NCBI GenBank assembly: GCA_002070505.1 | Contig: MWDJ01000027.1 | Coordinates: 1-43,293 of the forward strand | DNA: 43,293 bases | Direction of reading: 5' to 3' | Origin: Bacteroidetes bacterium ADurb.Bin145 | GTDB lineage: Bacteria > Bacteroidota > Bacteroidia > Bacteroidales > VadinHA17 | Shown: positions 26,753-35,477 of the stretch, piece by piece | Layout of the letters: each line of letters starts with the position of its first letter | How positions within the stretch are numbered: the stretch's first letter is position 1 | Position numbers and translations under genes: made by a program | Notes under the pieces: model-generated | Seen by the model: only the letters and a program-made list of their open reading frames with translations | Database searches by the model: none | Told to the model about the DNA's origin: nothing

Positions 26753-28114
26753 ATGGAAAACACTGGTTTTTTTAAGAAGCTTGAATCGTCGGTACGCGAA
26801 TCATGCCAGATCGATAACGGATTATTTGAAAAATATGATGTTAAGAGAGGTCTTAGAAATAATGACCGTACCGGTGTTCTTGTCGGGCTGACAAACATCG
26901 GAGATGTTGTAGGTTACGAAAAGGAAAATGGCAAAGTAGTAGCTGTTCCGGGCAGACTTCTTTACAGGGGGATCGATATAGAGGATATTACACACGGGTT
27001 TCAGATGGAGAAGAGGCACGGTTTTGATGAAACTGTCTACCTGCTTCTGACAGGCAAACTGCCTCAGAAAAATGAATTGGAGGAGTTCTCATCACATCTG
27101 GCTTCACTCAGGGGATTGCCTGACCATTTTACAAAGGATATGATACTTTCTATGAAGGGGAAAGATGTGCTCAACATGCTTGCAAGATCAGTGCTGGGAT
27201 TGTACACTCTTGACGATCATGCAGACGATATCTCGCTTGCAAACATGGTAAAACAGTCACTGAACCTGATTGCCAAATTCCCTTCGATAATTGCATATTC
27301 CTATCAGGCTCTGCGTCATGCTTATCAGGGGAAAACCTTGTCTATACGTCATCCTCAGCCAAAGCTGACTACTGCAGAAAACTTTCTTCATCTTATAAAA
27401 GGGGAAGGATTCTACTCGCGGCTTCAGGCTGATCTTATTGACCTTTCACTTGTGCTGCACGCTGAGCATGGGGGAGGTAATAATTCCACGTTTACAATGA
27501 GAGTCACAAGCTCGACAGAGACAGATATCTATTCCGCAGTCACATCTGCGATAGGCTCACTAAAGGGGCCGTTGCACGGAGGTGCGAACCTGAAGGTGCT
27601 GACAATGATGGAGGATATAAAGAAAAATGTGAAGAACTGGAAGAATGAAGCTGAGGTTGAGAATTACCTTCTGAAGATCCTGAAAAAAGAAGCCAACGAC
27701 CGAACCGGAATAATCTACGGAATTGGTCATGCAGTTTATACAATTTCTGATCCCAGGGCTATCCTTCTCAAAGAAAAGGCAAGAGAGCTGGCAATAGAGT
27801 CAGGGAAATCGGATGAATTCGAACTGTATGCACTTGTTGAACGTCTCACTCCGGAGGTGTTCCGTAAATTCAAAGGCGAACAGACAGCTAAAGTCGTATG
27901 TATCAATGTCGACTTTTATTCTGGATTCGTTTATTCCTGCATAGGAATCCCGAAAGAATTATACACACCTCTTTTTGCCATGGCAAGAATCTCGGGATGG
28001 TGTGCTCACCGAATGGAAGAGCTTACCTTCTCGGCAAAAAGAATTATACGTCCGGCATTCAAGAATGTATACGGGCGAAGAAGTTATATCCCGCTTGATC
28101 AGAGAGCAGGTTAA
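26753..28114 (+). CDS. gltA: Citrate synthase
   Basis: 453 residues, longer than the 430-residue enterobacterial enzyme, as is usual in Bacteroidota. Conserved blocks: 'LLYRGIDIEDI', 'LHAEHGGGNNSTFTMRVTSS', 'GPLHGGANLKVLTMM' with a catalytic His, 'GIGHAVYTISDPRA' with the second His, and 'CINVDFYSGFVYSCIGIP' containing the catalytic Asp. It condenses oxaloacetate and acetyl-CoA. It closes the proB-proA-acn-icd-gltA series. Its stop overlaps the stop of the convergent rubrerythrin gene by 4 bases. Confidence 0.96.
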   Translation: MENTGFFKKLESSVRESCQIDNGLFEKYDVKRGLRNNDRTGVLVGLTNIGDVVGYEKENGKVVAVPGRLLYRGIDIEDITHGFQMEKRHGFDETVYLLLTGKLPQKNELEEFSSHLASLRGLPDHFTKDMILSMKGKDVLNMLARSVLGLYTLDDHADDISLANMVKQSLNLIAKFPSIIAYSYQALRHAYQGKTLSIRHPQPKLTTAENFLHLIKGEGFYSRLQADLIDLSLVLHAEHGGGNNSTFTMRVTSSTETDIYSAVTSAIGSLKGPLHGGANLKVLTMMEDIKKNVKNWKNEAEVENYLLKILKKEANDRTGIIYGIGHAVYTISDPRAILLKEKARELAIESGKSDEFELYALVERLTPEVFRKFKGEQTAKVVCINVDFYSGFVYSCIGIPKELYTPLFAMARISGWCAHRMEELTFSAKRIIRPAFKNVYGRRSYIPLDQRAG

Positions 28115-28689
28115 TAATTTTCTTCTTTGAGCTGCATGAAAGCCTTGGGGTGAAGACAGGCCGGGCATGTTTCAAAAGCTTTGGCTGATTCGTATACATA
28201 GCCGCAGTTGATGCATTTCCACCATACCTTGCCGTCTTTCAGGAAGACCTTATCTTCTGAAATGTTCTGAAGTAGTTTCAGGTAACGTTTTTCATGTTCT
28301 TCTTCAACTTTGGCGATCATCTTAAAAGCTGTAGCAATTTCCGGAAAACCTTCAGCTTTGGCCACTTCAGCAAAATGCGGATAAAGATCAGCCCACTCTT
28401 CATGTTCTCCTTCAGCAGCAGCTTTGAGGTTTTCTTTTGTGGTTCCTATGACCCCGGCAGGATATGATGCAGTGATTTCAGTCATTCCTCCTTCGAGGAA
28501 TTTGAAAAATCTTTTAGCATGTTCCTTTTCCTGGAGAGAGGTCTCCATGAAAATATTTGCTATCTGTTCAAAGCCTTCTTTCCTTGCTGCACTTGCAAAG
28601 AATTCATACCTGTTTCTGGCTTGTGATTCACCTGCAAAAGACTTAAGCAGGTTCTGCTCCGTTCGTGTACCTTTCATTGATTTAGACAT
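28111..28689 (-). CDS. rbr: Rubrerythrin
   Basis: 192 residues with the N-terminal diiron four-helix bundle ('LLKSFAGESQARNRYEF', 'LQEKEHAKRFF', then 'AEGEHEEWADLY' and 'KVEEEHEKRYLKL') and a C-terminal rubredoxin-like Fe(Cys)4 domain ('WKCINCGYVYESAKAFETCPACLHP'-type CxxC...CPxC). It reduces hydrogen peroxide in the cytoplasm and is common in anaerobes and microaerophiles. It is monocistronic and converges with gltA, sharing the last bases of both genes. Confidence 0.96.
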   Translation of the reverse strand: MSKSMKGTRTEQNLLKSFAGESQARNRYEFFASAARKEGFEQIANIFMETSLQEKEHAKRFFKFLEGGMTEITASYPAGVIGTTKENLKAAAEGEHEEWADLYPHFAEVAKAEGFPEIATAFKMIAKVEEEHEKRYLKLLQNISEDKVFLKDGKVWWKCINCGYVYESAKAFETCPACLHPKAFMQLKEENY

Positions 28690-28780
28690 AATGTATTACT
28701 TTAAGTTTGACTTTTGTGATTTCAGGTTACCTACTAAAATACAATATTTCCACTTTAAGTGTACTTCTGCCTTTCTATAA

Positions 28781-30028
28781 TCAATCATTAAACCTTGGAT
28801 TTACTACGTTATTATAAATAGATCCGAAAGTATAGGAAAAACCAATACTGGTATAATATGTATAAGTTGTTTTCTGTGCTTTCCTTTGTAGCAGAACATC
28901 CTCAAGAGCCATATCACCTCTGGGCAGGAAAATCTGATCGTGAACCATAGAGACCTGTCCCTGAATATTGAATGAAATCCCTTTAAATATCCTCACGCTG
29001 GCATATGTGTAAAGCCGCAGTTTATTATATGACCAGTCAAAAAAATAGTTACTCCACGAGAGTGTGGAAGAGATTGATCCCCATTTCTGGATATACGACA
29101 TATAAGCAGAGAGAGAATGAAATGCAACAGTTTCCTTTTGTTTAAACCGTGAAGTCTCTTCAGTATAATTATTGATTTCCACTCCGGCCCGATATAAGAA
29201 CGTTAATATACGCCGTGTTGATTCTGCATATGGGAAAATATCATATTCAATACCCGGAGCAAATTTTATAGAAAGGTCATAATTGTTATATGGATAAGAT
29301 TGAACTGTCACTGATGCTCCACCGGACCAATGGTTATTTATGCTCTTAACATATGACAGATAAGCATATTTCTGCTCATATGTGCTGATATAGGTCGTAT
29401 CAGTATCTCCAAACTTATAAGAGATCTTGTCTTTTTCATTATAAAGACTAAAATTTGATTCAAATTTTGATTTTTCTGTTATCCGGTTGGCAGAGAAACT
29501 TGTTGACAGGTAATTGACTTTGCGAGATGACTGCCCGTTCAAATAACCGGAAAGAGAAGTTCTGAAAACCCAGCTGTTCCATTTGTCAGATGAAACTGTT
29601 TCAGTCAGGGGCTTATTGAAATTGATATTAATATACTCTGAAAGAGGTGTTTTTTGTATATATCGCATTAATCCCATTTTTAATGTTTTTACTTCTTTTG
29701 CTCTTCTTGTGTCAGAGGTTTCATCAGGATTGATATTACATTTTACTGTATCGGCCATCCCATTGTATTTCCCCTGGCCGACAATAAAAAAAGTTGATAC
29801 GTACCCGCCGGAACCAGTACTCTCCTGTGTTGAGATAATATATACATCTGCATCCTGCCTGTCACGAACATAGTTGATATAAGGAATTTCCTTTTTTATG
29901 TAATCAGATGCAGTCATAAATACATTAAGGGCGTTTACCCTCAGAGTATCGCTCTGAGAATCCGGAAGCTGTGAAAACATCGGGATAGAAAATACAGTAA
30001 GCACAAGCGGGAGGAGGAGTTTTTTCAT
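28781..30028 (-). CDS. Outer-membrane beta-barrel protein of unknown function
   Basis: 415 residues with a signal peptide ('MKKLLLPLVLTVFSIPMFS'). The first 120 residues form a soluble part ('NVFMTASDYIKKEIPYINYVRDRQDADVYII', 'GKYNGMADTVKCNINPDETSDTRRAKEVKTLKMGLM') followed by about 240 residues of alternating, aromatic-rich strands ('FRTSLSGYLNGQSSRKVNYLSTSFSANRI', 'YTYYTSIGFSYTFGS') typical of an outer-membrane barrel. No substrate or partner is evident. A cognate periplasmic N-terminal domain plus barrel organisation suggests a sensor or receptor, but nothing more is supported. Confidence 0.78.
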   Translation of the reverse strand: MKKLLLPLVLTVFSIPMFSQLPDSQSDTLRVNALNVFMTASDYIKKEIPYINYVRDRQDADVYIISTQESTGSGGYVSTFFIVGQGKYNGMADTVKCNINPDETSDTRRAKEVKTLKMGLMRYIQKTPLSEYININFNKPLTETVSSDKWNSWVFRTSLSGYLNGQSSRKVNYLSTSFSANRITEKSKFESNFSLYNEKDKISYKFGDTDTTYISTYEQKYAYLSYVKSINNHWSGGASVTVQSYPYNNYDLSIKFAPGIEYDIFPYAESTRRILTFLYRAGVEINNYTEETSRFKQKETVAFHSLSAYMSYIQKWGSISSTLSWSNYFFDWSYNKLRLYTYASVRIFKGISFNIQGQVSMVHDQIFLPRGDMALEDVLLQRKAQKTTYTYYTSIGFSYTFGSIYNNVVNPRFND

Positions 30029-30139
30029 GGATATTTGGTTGGGTTAACAAAGTAACATAACTACTAAATTAGGCATATATTGTTATGAGATCCCATTTTT
30101 AGTGAGGATTAACAAATCATTAACACAAATGAAAAGAAA

Positions 30140-30165
30140 ACCGGCATCAGAATTCCGATACCGGT
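30140..30165 (-). terminator. Rho-independent terminator after the PspC operon
   Basis: Near-perfect palindrome ACCGGYATCRGAATTCYGATRCCGGT centred on GAATTC, with two wobble positions. On the minus strand it is followed by TTTTCTTTTC. It lies 36 bases past the stop of the 515-residue PspC protein. Confidence 0.75.
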
Positions 30166-30200
30166 CGTCATGGAAATATAAGGAATGAAAAACCAGGAAG

Positions 30201-31748
30201 CTACTTTTCTATTCTCCGCCGATGTTCGATCCGGTCCAGTCCCTCTTCTGTCATTAACCATAACCTGTTCCGCGGATCGGAGATATAATAATTTTCATCT
30301 ATTGAGTGATAAAGGCTTTCTGTAGTCCGGTCCATAATTATTACAGTTCCTTCAGGAGCATATACACTCAGCCAGACTTCATCGAAGGACCATTTTCTTC
30401 CGGGGGGGATTCTGGAAAATTCATCAATTATCAGTGAATCACCTGAGATCCTGTAGTTGTATATAAGTTCTTCAGCTTTCTGAAGGGCGTCATTACGGTT
30501 TCGTCCGGCTGAACGCTTGTAAATCTCCAGGCTGACAGAGTTCTCTTCAGATTGATGAATATTTATGAATGTGCGCAGGTATAATTCTTTCTTTTCATCT
30601 GAAATGAAAATTTCATATTCTTCATCAGGAATTGCTATCTCGTTGTCGTATTTTATGTCTGACAGCCTGGCACCTGAAACAATGTAAAGAGTATCCGGAG
30701 TGATTTTAAAATAATCCCGTGTAACTGAACGGGCAGTCTCGACATAACTGATCCCTTCATTGAACAGTATTATTGAAAGAGCTGCCGCACTTAATACCCA
30801 CAGGACAAACCCTCCAAGCAAAATAAATCCGTCTCTTGCCCTGAACCAGAAGATCATTTTAATCCCTCCATAGATGATTGCCAGCAGGGGCAGGGTAATT
30901 GTCAATGTAATAAGGACTTTTGCCCATGGCACTATTGCCGGGGATATTATATAGTTCAGGAAGTCCGGCAGGTAACTTAGGTGAACTCCTTCAATATTCG
31001 TTGAAAAAGCTCCGGGGTATTTGAAAATGAAAACCATAAAAAATACCAGCAATGCAAGGAAACATCCAACAACAAGTAATACTCCGGTTATTATTAAAAA
31101 AATCCGCAAACAGATAAACAGAACTCTGCCAATTGCCCTGAACACTTCATTTACCGCGTTCCCGGCTCTCGATGAGGTGGTATATTGTTGATTATAAGGA
31201 TTTTCGGTTGCTGCTGATCTCCTCTGGTTTGAGAAATACATTTCCTTCTTCTGAGACTCAGTGACTGCTGAAGGAAGTGAAATCCATAAAGCCAGGTAGA
31301 TAAAAAATCCAATTCCAAACATCAATGCCAGAACCACGAACAGAATTCTGAACCATACAGGATCAGTATCAAGATATGCTCCAAAGCCTCCGCATACTCC
31401 TCCGATTATCCGGTCATCGGTATTCCTGTACAGTTTTTTTCTTTGCGCCCCGGAATACGCATATTTTGTCTCCTCCTCAGCTGCCTGCCCGAAATCTTCA
31501 GGTTTGCCTATGATTGCTATCATATCTTCGACATTCTGACGGTTTATGACACCTGCGAGTCCCTTTTGAGACTGGAAAATTTCTGCTATCCGGGATTCTA
31601 TATCTTCAATAGTTTCATTGCCTCCCGGAGTATGCCTGAACTTCAGATCTATAGCCTGAAGGTAATTGCGAAGGATGTGATAGGCTTCTTCGTCAATGCT
31701 GAAGAGAACTCCACCCAGGTTTATACTTATTGTTTTATCCATCTTCAT
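30201..31748 (-). CDS. PspC-domain membrane protein
   Basis: 515 residues. An N-terminal region with 'TISINLGGVLFSIDEEAYHILRNYL' and 'IEDIESRIAEIF', shared with the smaller paralogue, is followed by a PspC domain ('KKLYRNTDDRIIGGVCGGFGAYLDTDPVWFRILFV', about 104-160) with membrane helix, then several further helices up to about 350 and a large soluble C-terminal domain ('SVSLEIYKRSAGRNRNDAL', 'PEGTVIIMD'). PspC-type proteins are involved in envelope stress signalling in other bacteria; the exact role here is unknown. Alternative ATG at 31742 is possible. It is the last gene of the operon with padR, 23 bases after it. Confidence 0.88.
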   Translation of the reverse strand: MKMDKTISINLGGVLFSIDEEAYHILRNYLQAIDLKFRHTPGGNETIEDIESRIAEIFQSQKGLAGVINRQNVEDMIAIIGKPEDFGQAAEEETKYAYSGAQRKKLYRNTDDRIIGGVCGGFGAYLDTDPVWFRILFVVLALMFGIGFFIYLALWISLPSAVTESQKKEMYFSNQRRSAATENPYNQQYTTSSRAGNAVNEVFRAIGRVLFICLRIFLIITGVLLVVGCFLALLVFFMVFIFKYPGAFSTNIEGVHLSYLPDFLNYIISPAIVPWAKVLITLTITLPLLAIIYGGIKMIFWFRARDGFILLGGFVLWVLSAAALSIILFNEGISYVETARSVTRDYFKITPDTLYIVSGARLSDIKYDNEIAIPDEEYEIFISDEKKELYLRTFINIHQSEENSVSLEIYKRSAGRNRNDALQKAEELIYNYRISGDSLIIDEFSRIPPGRKWSFDEVWLSVYAPEGTVIIMDRTTESLYHSIDENYYISDPRNRLWLMTEEGLDRIEHRRRIEK

Positions 31749-31771
31749 CAGTATTTAAGGTTAGAAATCGG

Positions 31772-32098
31772 TTATCTGGAACGAATGAGATTGACAGATT
31801 CAACCAGTTCATCCCATGCCCTGTCCAGATCGGCCAGATATTCCTTACCGGCAGGAGTCAGTTCATAATATTTCCGGGGAGGTCCCTGCTGTGATTCTTC
31901 CCAGCGGTAACTTAATAATCCTGAATTCTTTTGCCTCGTCAGAAGAGGATAGAGCGTGCCTTCTACCACAATGACCCGGGCTTCCTTAAGTTCTCTGATT
32001 ATGTCACTCGCGTAGCATGAACTCCTGGATAGTACTGATAGTATACAGTATTCCAGGATACCTTTTCGCATTTGCGCTTTTGTATTTTCCAGATCCAT
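31772..32098 (-). CDS. PadR-family transcriptional regulator
   Basis: 108 residues with the winged helix-turn-helix of PadR: 'KGILEYCILSVLSRSSCYASDIIRELKE', 'VEGTLYPLLTRQKNSGLLSYRWEES' and 'GPPRKYYELTPAGKEYL'. PadR regulators repress their own operon by binding inverted repeats in the promoter. It sits between two PspC-domain proteins, so it most likely controls this envelope-related operon. A candidate operator is at 32756-32833. Confidence 0.95.
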   Translation of the reverse strand: MDLENTKAQMRKGILEYCILSVLSRSSCYASDIIRELKEARVIVVEGTLYPLLTRQKNSGLLSYRWEESQQGPPRKYYELTPAGKEYLADLDRAWDELVESVNLIRSR

Positions 32099-32149
32099 AC
32101 TCTTGATTTTTTAATTTAACTTACTTATAACTTCCCGGTCATTCTTCCA

Positions 32150-32740
32150 TTATAGTTTCATATTTTTTCTGACTGCGTCAAATTCATTTTTTACGGCTTG
32201 TGTTATGTTATGAATATTGACAGGTTCTCCTTTCATTTCAATTTTCTGAGAGGTAGTTTTTGCCTCGGGCAGAACAATATACAGTATGAGATAAATGAGA
32301 ACGCCCATTCCACCCATTATGGCGGCGATTATGAATATTACCCTCATGATCCAGGGATCTATATTCCAGTAGGCACCCATTCCCGCACATACCCCTCCAA
32401 TGATACGGTGTTCAGTGTCGCGGTACATCCTGTGATATCCTGGCCTGGCAAATTTTCCCCCGGCAGTCGAATCATCGTGATCCGAAAAATCTTCAGGATT
32501 ACCAAGGGTTGCAATGACTGACCTGACATCATCAATATTTATAACCTGTTTATATGTTGTCAGTTTAGTCCTCAATAATTCAGCGATCCTTGATTCTATA
32601 TCAGATAAAATTTCTGAAGAACTGTCTTCACCTGCAAAATGAAGCTCAAGGTTCTTCAGATACCTTTTAAGTTCAGAATAAGCATCTTCATCAATGTTGA
32701 ATGAATAACCGCCAATATTTACACTTACAGTTATTTTCAT
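32150..32740 (-). CDS. Short PspC-domain protein
   Basis: 196 residues: N-terminal domain 'TVSVNIGGYSFNIDEDAYSELKRYL' and 'DIESRIAELLR', then the PspC domain ('YHRMYRDTEHRIIGGVCAGMGAYWNIDPWIMR', about 104-160) with one or two membrane helices ('VIFIIAAIMGGMGVLIYLILYIVLPEA'). It parallels the longer PspC protein at 30201-31748 in both the N-terminal domain and PspC domain. First gene of the PspC-PadR-PspC operon. Its C-terminal tail after the PspC domain is short. Confidence 0.9.
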   Translation of the reverse strand: MKITVSVNIGGYSFNIDEDAYSELKRYLKNLELHFAGEDSSSEILSDIESRIAELLRTKLTTYKQVINIDDVRSVIATLGNPEDFSDHDDSTAGGKFARPGYHRMYRDTEHRIIGGVCAGMGAYWNIDPWIMRVIFIIAAIMGGMGVLIYLILYIVLPEAKTTSQKIEMKGEPVNIHNITQAVKNEFDAVRKNMKL

Positions 32741-32755
32741 GGTTCTTAATTTTAT

Positions 32756-32833
32756 TTACTACTATATATGACAAGAAACAATACAATGCAAAGATATATA
32801 ATAATTATAATAGTATGCAATACATAGTAGTAA
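32756..32833. promoter_or_regulatory. Candidate PadR operator: large inverted repeat in the PspC operon promoter
   Basis: TTACTACTATATA (32756-32768) and TACATAGTAGTAA (32821-32833) are complementary at 12 of 13 positions, separated by 52 bases of AT-rich DNA. Within the interval are further similar pieces, ATAGTA near 32809 and ATGCAATACATAG. It begins 15 bases upstream of the first start codon, as expected for an autoregulated PadR operon. Confidence 0.45.
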
Positions 32834-32948
32834 AAAATTATAATTATTTAATTAAAAAGCTGGATATTAGATATATAGAAAAGATAAATTTTTTTACTGA
32901 AGCCTGCTCTTGTAAAGAATGTTTATATTTATGCTGATAATTATGATA

Positions 32949-33932
32949 ATGAAGAAATACAAATGGGGAATTCTGGCCCCCGGAAAGATGTCAGCGAAAT
33001 TTTCAAAAGCTTTGAAGTTTCTGGAAAATGCGGAGCTGTATGCTGTAGGATCGCGTGATTTATCGAGGTCAAAGAGATTTGCTGAGGAGCATGGTTTTAA
33101 AAAATTTTATGGAAGCTATGAAGATCTGGCAAAAGATCCTGATGTTGAAGTAATATATATAGCTTCTCCACATTCACACCACAAAGAACATACATTGTTA
33201 TGTCTGAATAACGGTAAACATGTTGTCTGTGAAAAGGCGTTTGCGCTTAATGCGAAAGAGGTGGATGAAATGATTGAACTGTCGAACAAGAAAGGTCTCT
33301 TTCTGATGGAAGCATTATGGCCTCCGTTCCAGCCTTTTTACAAAAAGGCTTCAGAAATAATAAAATCAGGGCTGCCTGGCGGGATCAGGCATCTGAACGG
33401 ATATTTTTCATTCATACCCCCCTATGATCCTGAAGAACGTAAATTCAATCCACTGCTTGGAGGAGGTTCACTGCTTGATATTGGTATTTACCCGGTTATT
33501 GATGCTCTGACTTTTATAGGAATCCCCGATGAGATAAAAGCATTTGCTGTATATGCTGATTCGGGGAGTGAGGTAACAGCAAATATCATTTTCAGGTATA
33601 AGGATGGGAGGACAGCTTTTTTATACAGCTCCTATAAAACTGATAATGGCATTGGATGCGACCTGCTGTGTGAAAATGGCAATATGACTGTCTCACGCGG
33701 GCGTGATATGAATCAGAGAGTCATATTGAAACTGCACGGGGAGGATGAGAAAGTGTACAAATTCAATCCTCCGGCAATGGGCTATCACTGGGAAGCAGAA
33801 GAAGTAATGCGCTGTCTTGATAAAGGATTGACTGAGAGTCCAGTAGTACCTCTTTCATTCAGTCGTAACCTTATAAGGACACTCGACAGGATAAGAGAAG
33901 CTGCCGGAATATCCTTCCCGGCAGAAAAATGA
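32949..33932 (+). CDS. Gfo/Idh/MocA-family oxidoreductase
   Basis: About 327 residues starting at the third ATG of the frame (32949), which is followed by the Rossmann start 'KKYKWGILAPGKMSAKFSKAL'. The open frame reaches back to 32919, but the added residues are hydrophobic and not part of the fold. Family marks: 'DPDVEVIYIASPHSHHKEHTLLCLNNGKHVVCEKAFALN' with the 'EK' dyad, and the C-terminal beta-sheet domain with 'GGGSLLDIGIYPVIDAL'. It oxidises or reduces a sugar or polyol using NAD(P). Substrate is unknown; sugar-related neighbours include a FucP-type permease 2 kb downstream. Confidence 0.9.
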   Translation: MKKYKWGILAPGKMSAKFSKALKFLENAELYAVGSRDLSRSKRFAEEHGFKKFYGSYEDLAKDPDVEVIYIASPHSHHKEHTLLCLNNGKHVVCEKAFALNAKEVDEMIELSNKKGLFLMEALWPPFQPFYKKASEIIKSGLPGGIRHLNGYFSFIPPYDPEERKFNPLLGGGSLLDIGIYPVIDALTFIGIPDEIKAFAVYADSGSEVTANIIFRYKDGRTAFLYSSYKTDNGIGCDLLCENGNMTVSRGRDMNQRVILKLHGEDEKVYKFNPPAMGYHWEAEEVMRCLDKGLTESPVVPLSFSRNLIRTLDRIREAAGISFPAEK

Positions 33933-33949
33933 ATAATTCCTGACATTTT

Positions 33950-34591
33950 ATGCAAACATCCGGATCCGGATCTGAAGAAACATTTTACAGGAAAAAATTC
34001 TTCCTCAGCCTTATAATACCGGGGATATTCATTTCTCTGATGTGGCTGGTTAAAACCACTGAAGTGCTTTTTGAAGCGGATTTTTCAGTATTTGGGATTT
34101 ATCCGCTTACGATAAAGGGACTGCCGGGAATTTTATTATCTCCTTTCATACATGCTGATTTCAGGCATCTTTTCAATAATTCATTGCCGCTTTTACTCCT
34201 GTCGCTTTCACTGTTTTACTTTTATTCGGAGATTGCACTTAAGATATTTTCACTGACATTCATTATAACAGGGATCCTGGTCTGGTTAGGCGGAAGAGAG
34301 GCATGGCATATAGGAGCCAGCGGCATGGTCTACGGTCTGGCATCATTCCTATTCTTCAGCGGCATAATCAGGAAATATTTCAGGCTTGTGGCACTGTCAC
34401 TTCTTATTGTTTTTCTTTATGGCCAGATGGTCTGGGGCATTTTCCCGGGGATACATGATAACATTTCATGGGAATCACATATGCTGGGTTTCCTTTCCGG
34501 TATCGTGCTGGCTATCATATACAGAAGAGAAGGGCCCCAGGCACCTGTATATGATTGGATGGAAGAAGATGACCAGGGGGAAGGACTTTAA
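33950..34591 (+). CDS. Rhomboid-family intramembrane serine protease
   Basis: 213 residues, polytopic. The rhomboid dyad is visible: Ser124 in 'HIGASGMVYGL' (GxSG) and His177 in 'WESHMLGFLSG'. 'HADFRHLFNNSLPLLLL' is the conserved helix 2 region. Rhomboids cleave membrane helices of substrate proteins. It starts 17 bases after the oxidoreductase, suggesting co-transcription. No substrate can be named. Confidence 0.92.
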   Translation: MQTSGSGSEETFYRKKFFLSLIIPGIFISLMWLVKTTEVLFEADFSVFGIYPLTIKGLPGILLSPFIHADFRHLFNNSLPLLLLSLSLFYFYSEIALKIFSLTFIITGILVWLGGREAWHIGASGMVYGLASFLFFSGIIRKYFRLVALSLLIVFLYGQMVWGIFPGIHDNISWESHMLGFLSGIVLAIIYRREGPQAPVYDWMEEDDQGEGL

Positions 34592-34679
34592 GAAAATATT
34601 CTTCAGTTGATCATCGGATCACTCTAATTGTTACCTTTAAGCCAATTATTTTTCATGAACCTGCAAAAACATATTTAGG

Positions 34680-35459
34680 ATGAATAATAAACCTGTAGCA
34701 GTCATTACAGGCGCCAGCAGGGGAATCGGGAGGGCAATCGCGATTTCCCTGGCATCAGAAGGTTTTGATATCGCCGCAATTGCGAGGTCGATCGACAGTG
34801 AAGGCATGGAGTTACTGGGGCCGGAAGTTGAAAAAAGAGGAGCAGAGTTTTTCCCTGTTGGATTTGATATATCATGTACTGCATGTCAGGTTGAAGTTGT
34901 CTCTAATATACTTGACCGATACGGCAGGATAGATTTCCTTGTAAATAATGCCGGCGTCGCCCCTCTTCAGCGGAAAGACCTTCTTGAAATGACTGAGGAA
35001 AGCTACGACAGGGTAATGAATATAAACCTCAGGGGGCCTGTATTCTTTGCCCAGAAAATAGCTAAGGAAATGATCTGGCTCAAACAACAGCTGACAAACT
35101 TCAGACCTGGAATCGTATTTATTACATCTGTATCAGCCAGACTTTCCTCGACAAACAGAACTGAGATTTGTATTTCAAAAGCCGGATTAAGCATGGCTAC
35201 AAAAGTATTTGCCGACCGGCTTGCAAAAGAAGATATTAGAGTGTATGAGGTCAGACCGGGTATTATCAGGACAGATATGACAATTAAGGATAAGGATAAA
35301 TACGATAAATTTATAAACGATGGTCTGGTTCCGCAGAAGAGATGGGGAGTACCGGAGGATATTGCTAAAGCGGTTGCATCACTGGCCCGCGGTGACTGGG
35401 ATTTCTCAACAGCTGCAATTTTTGAGGTCAGTGGCGGACTCAGTATTCAAAAATTATAG
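34680..35459 (+). CDS. SDR-family oxidoreductase (3-ketoacyl-ACP reductase-like), catalytic Tyr replaced
   Basis: 259 residues of the classical short-chain dehydrogenase fold. The cofactor motif 'TGASRGIGRAIAI' is at 10-22, 'NNAGVAP' near 89-95 and 'MNINLRGP' near 113-120. The likely catalytic Ser is residue 150 and Lys is 167 ('ICISKAGLSMATK'). At the position of the catalytic Tyr (expected YxxxK) there is Ile163, encoded by ATT at 35166-35168. 'VYEVRPGIIRTDMT' follows, as in the PRK12745-like group. If the sequence is correct, normal catalysis is doubtful. It lies 88 bases after the rhomboid gene and 18 bases before the permease gene. Confidence 0.88.
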   Translation: MNNKPVAVITGASRGIGRAIAISLASEGFDIAAIARSIDSEGMELLGPEVEKRGAEFFPVGFDISCTACQVEVVSNILDRYGRIDFLVNNAGVAPLQRKDLLEMTEESYDRVMNINLRGPVFFAQKIAKEMIWLKQQLTNFRPGIVFITSVSARLSSTNRTEICISKAGLSMATKVFADRLAKEDIRVYEVRPGIIRTDMTIKDKDKYDKFINDGLVPQKRWGVPEDIAKAVASLARGDWDFSTAAIFEVSGGLSIQKL

Positions 35460-35477
35460 TATTTCGGGAATATTTAT

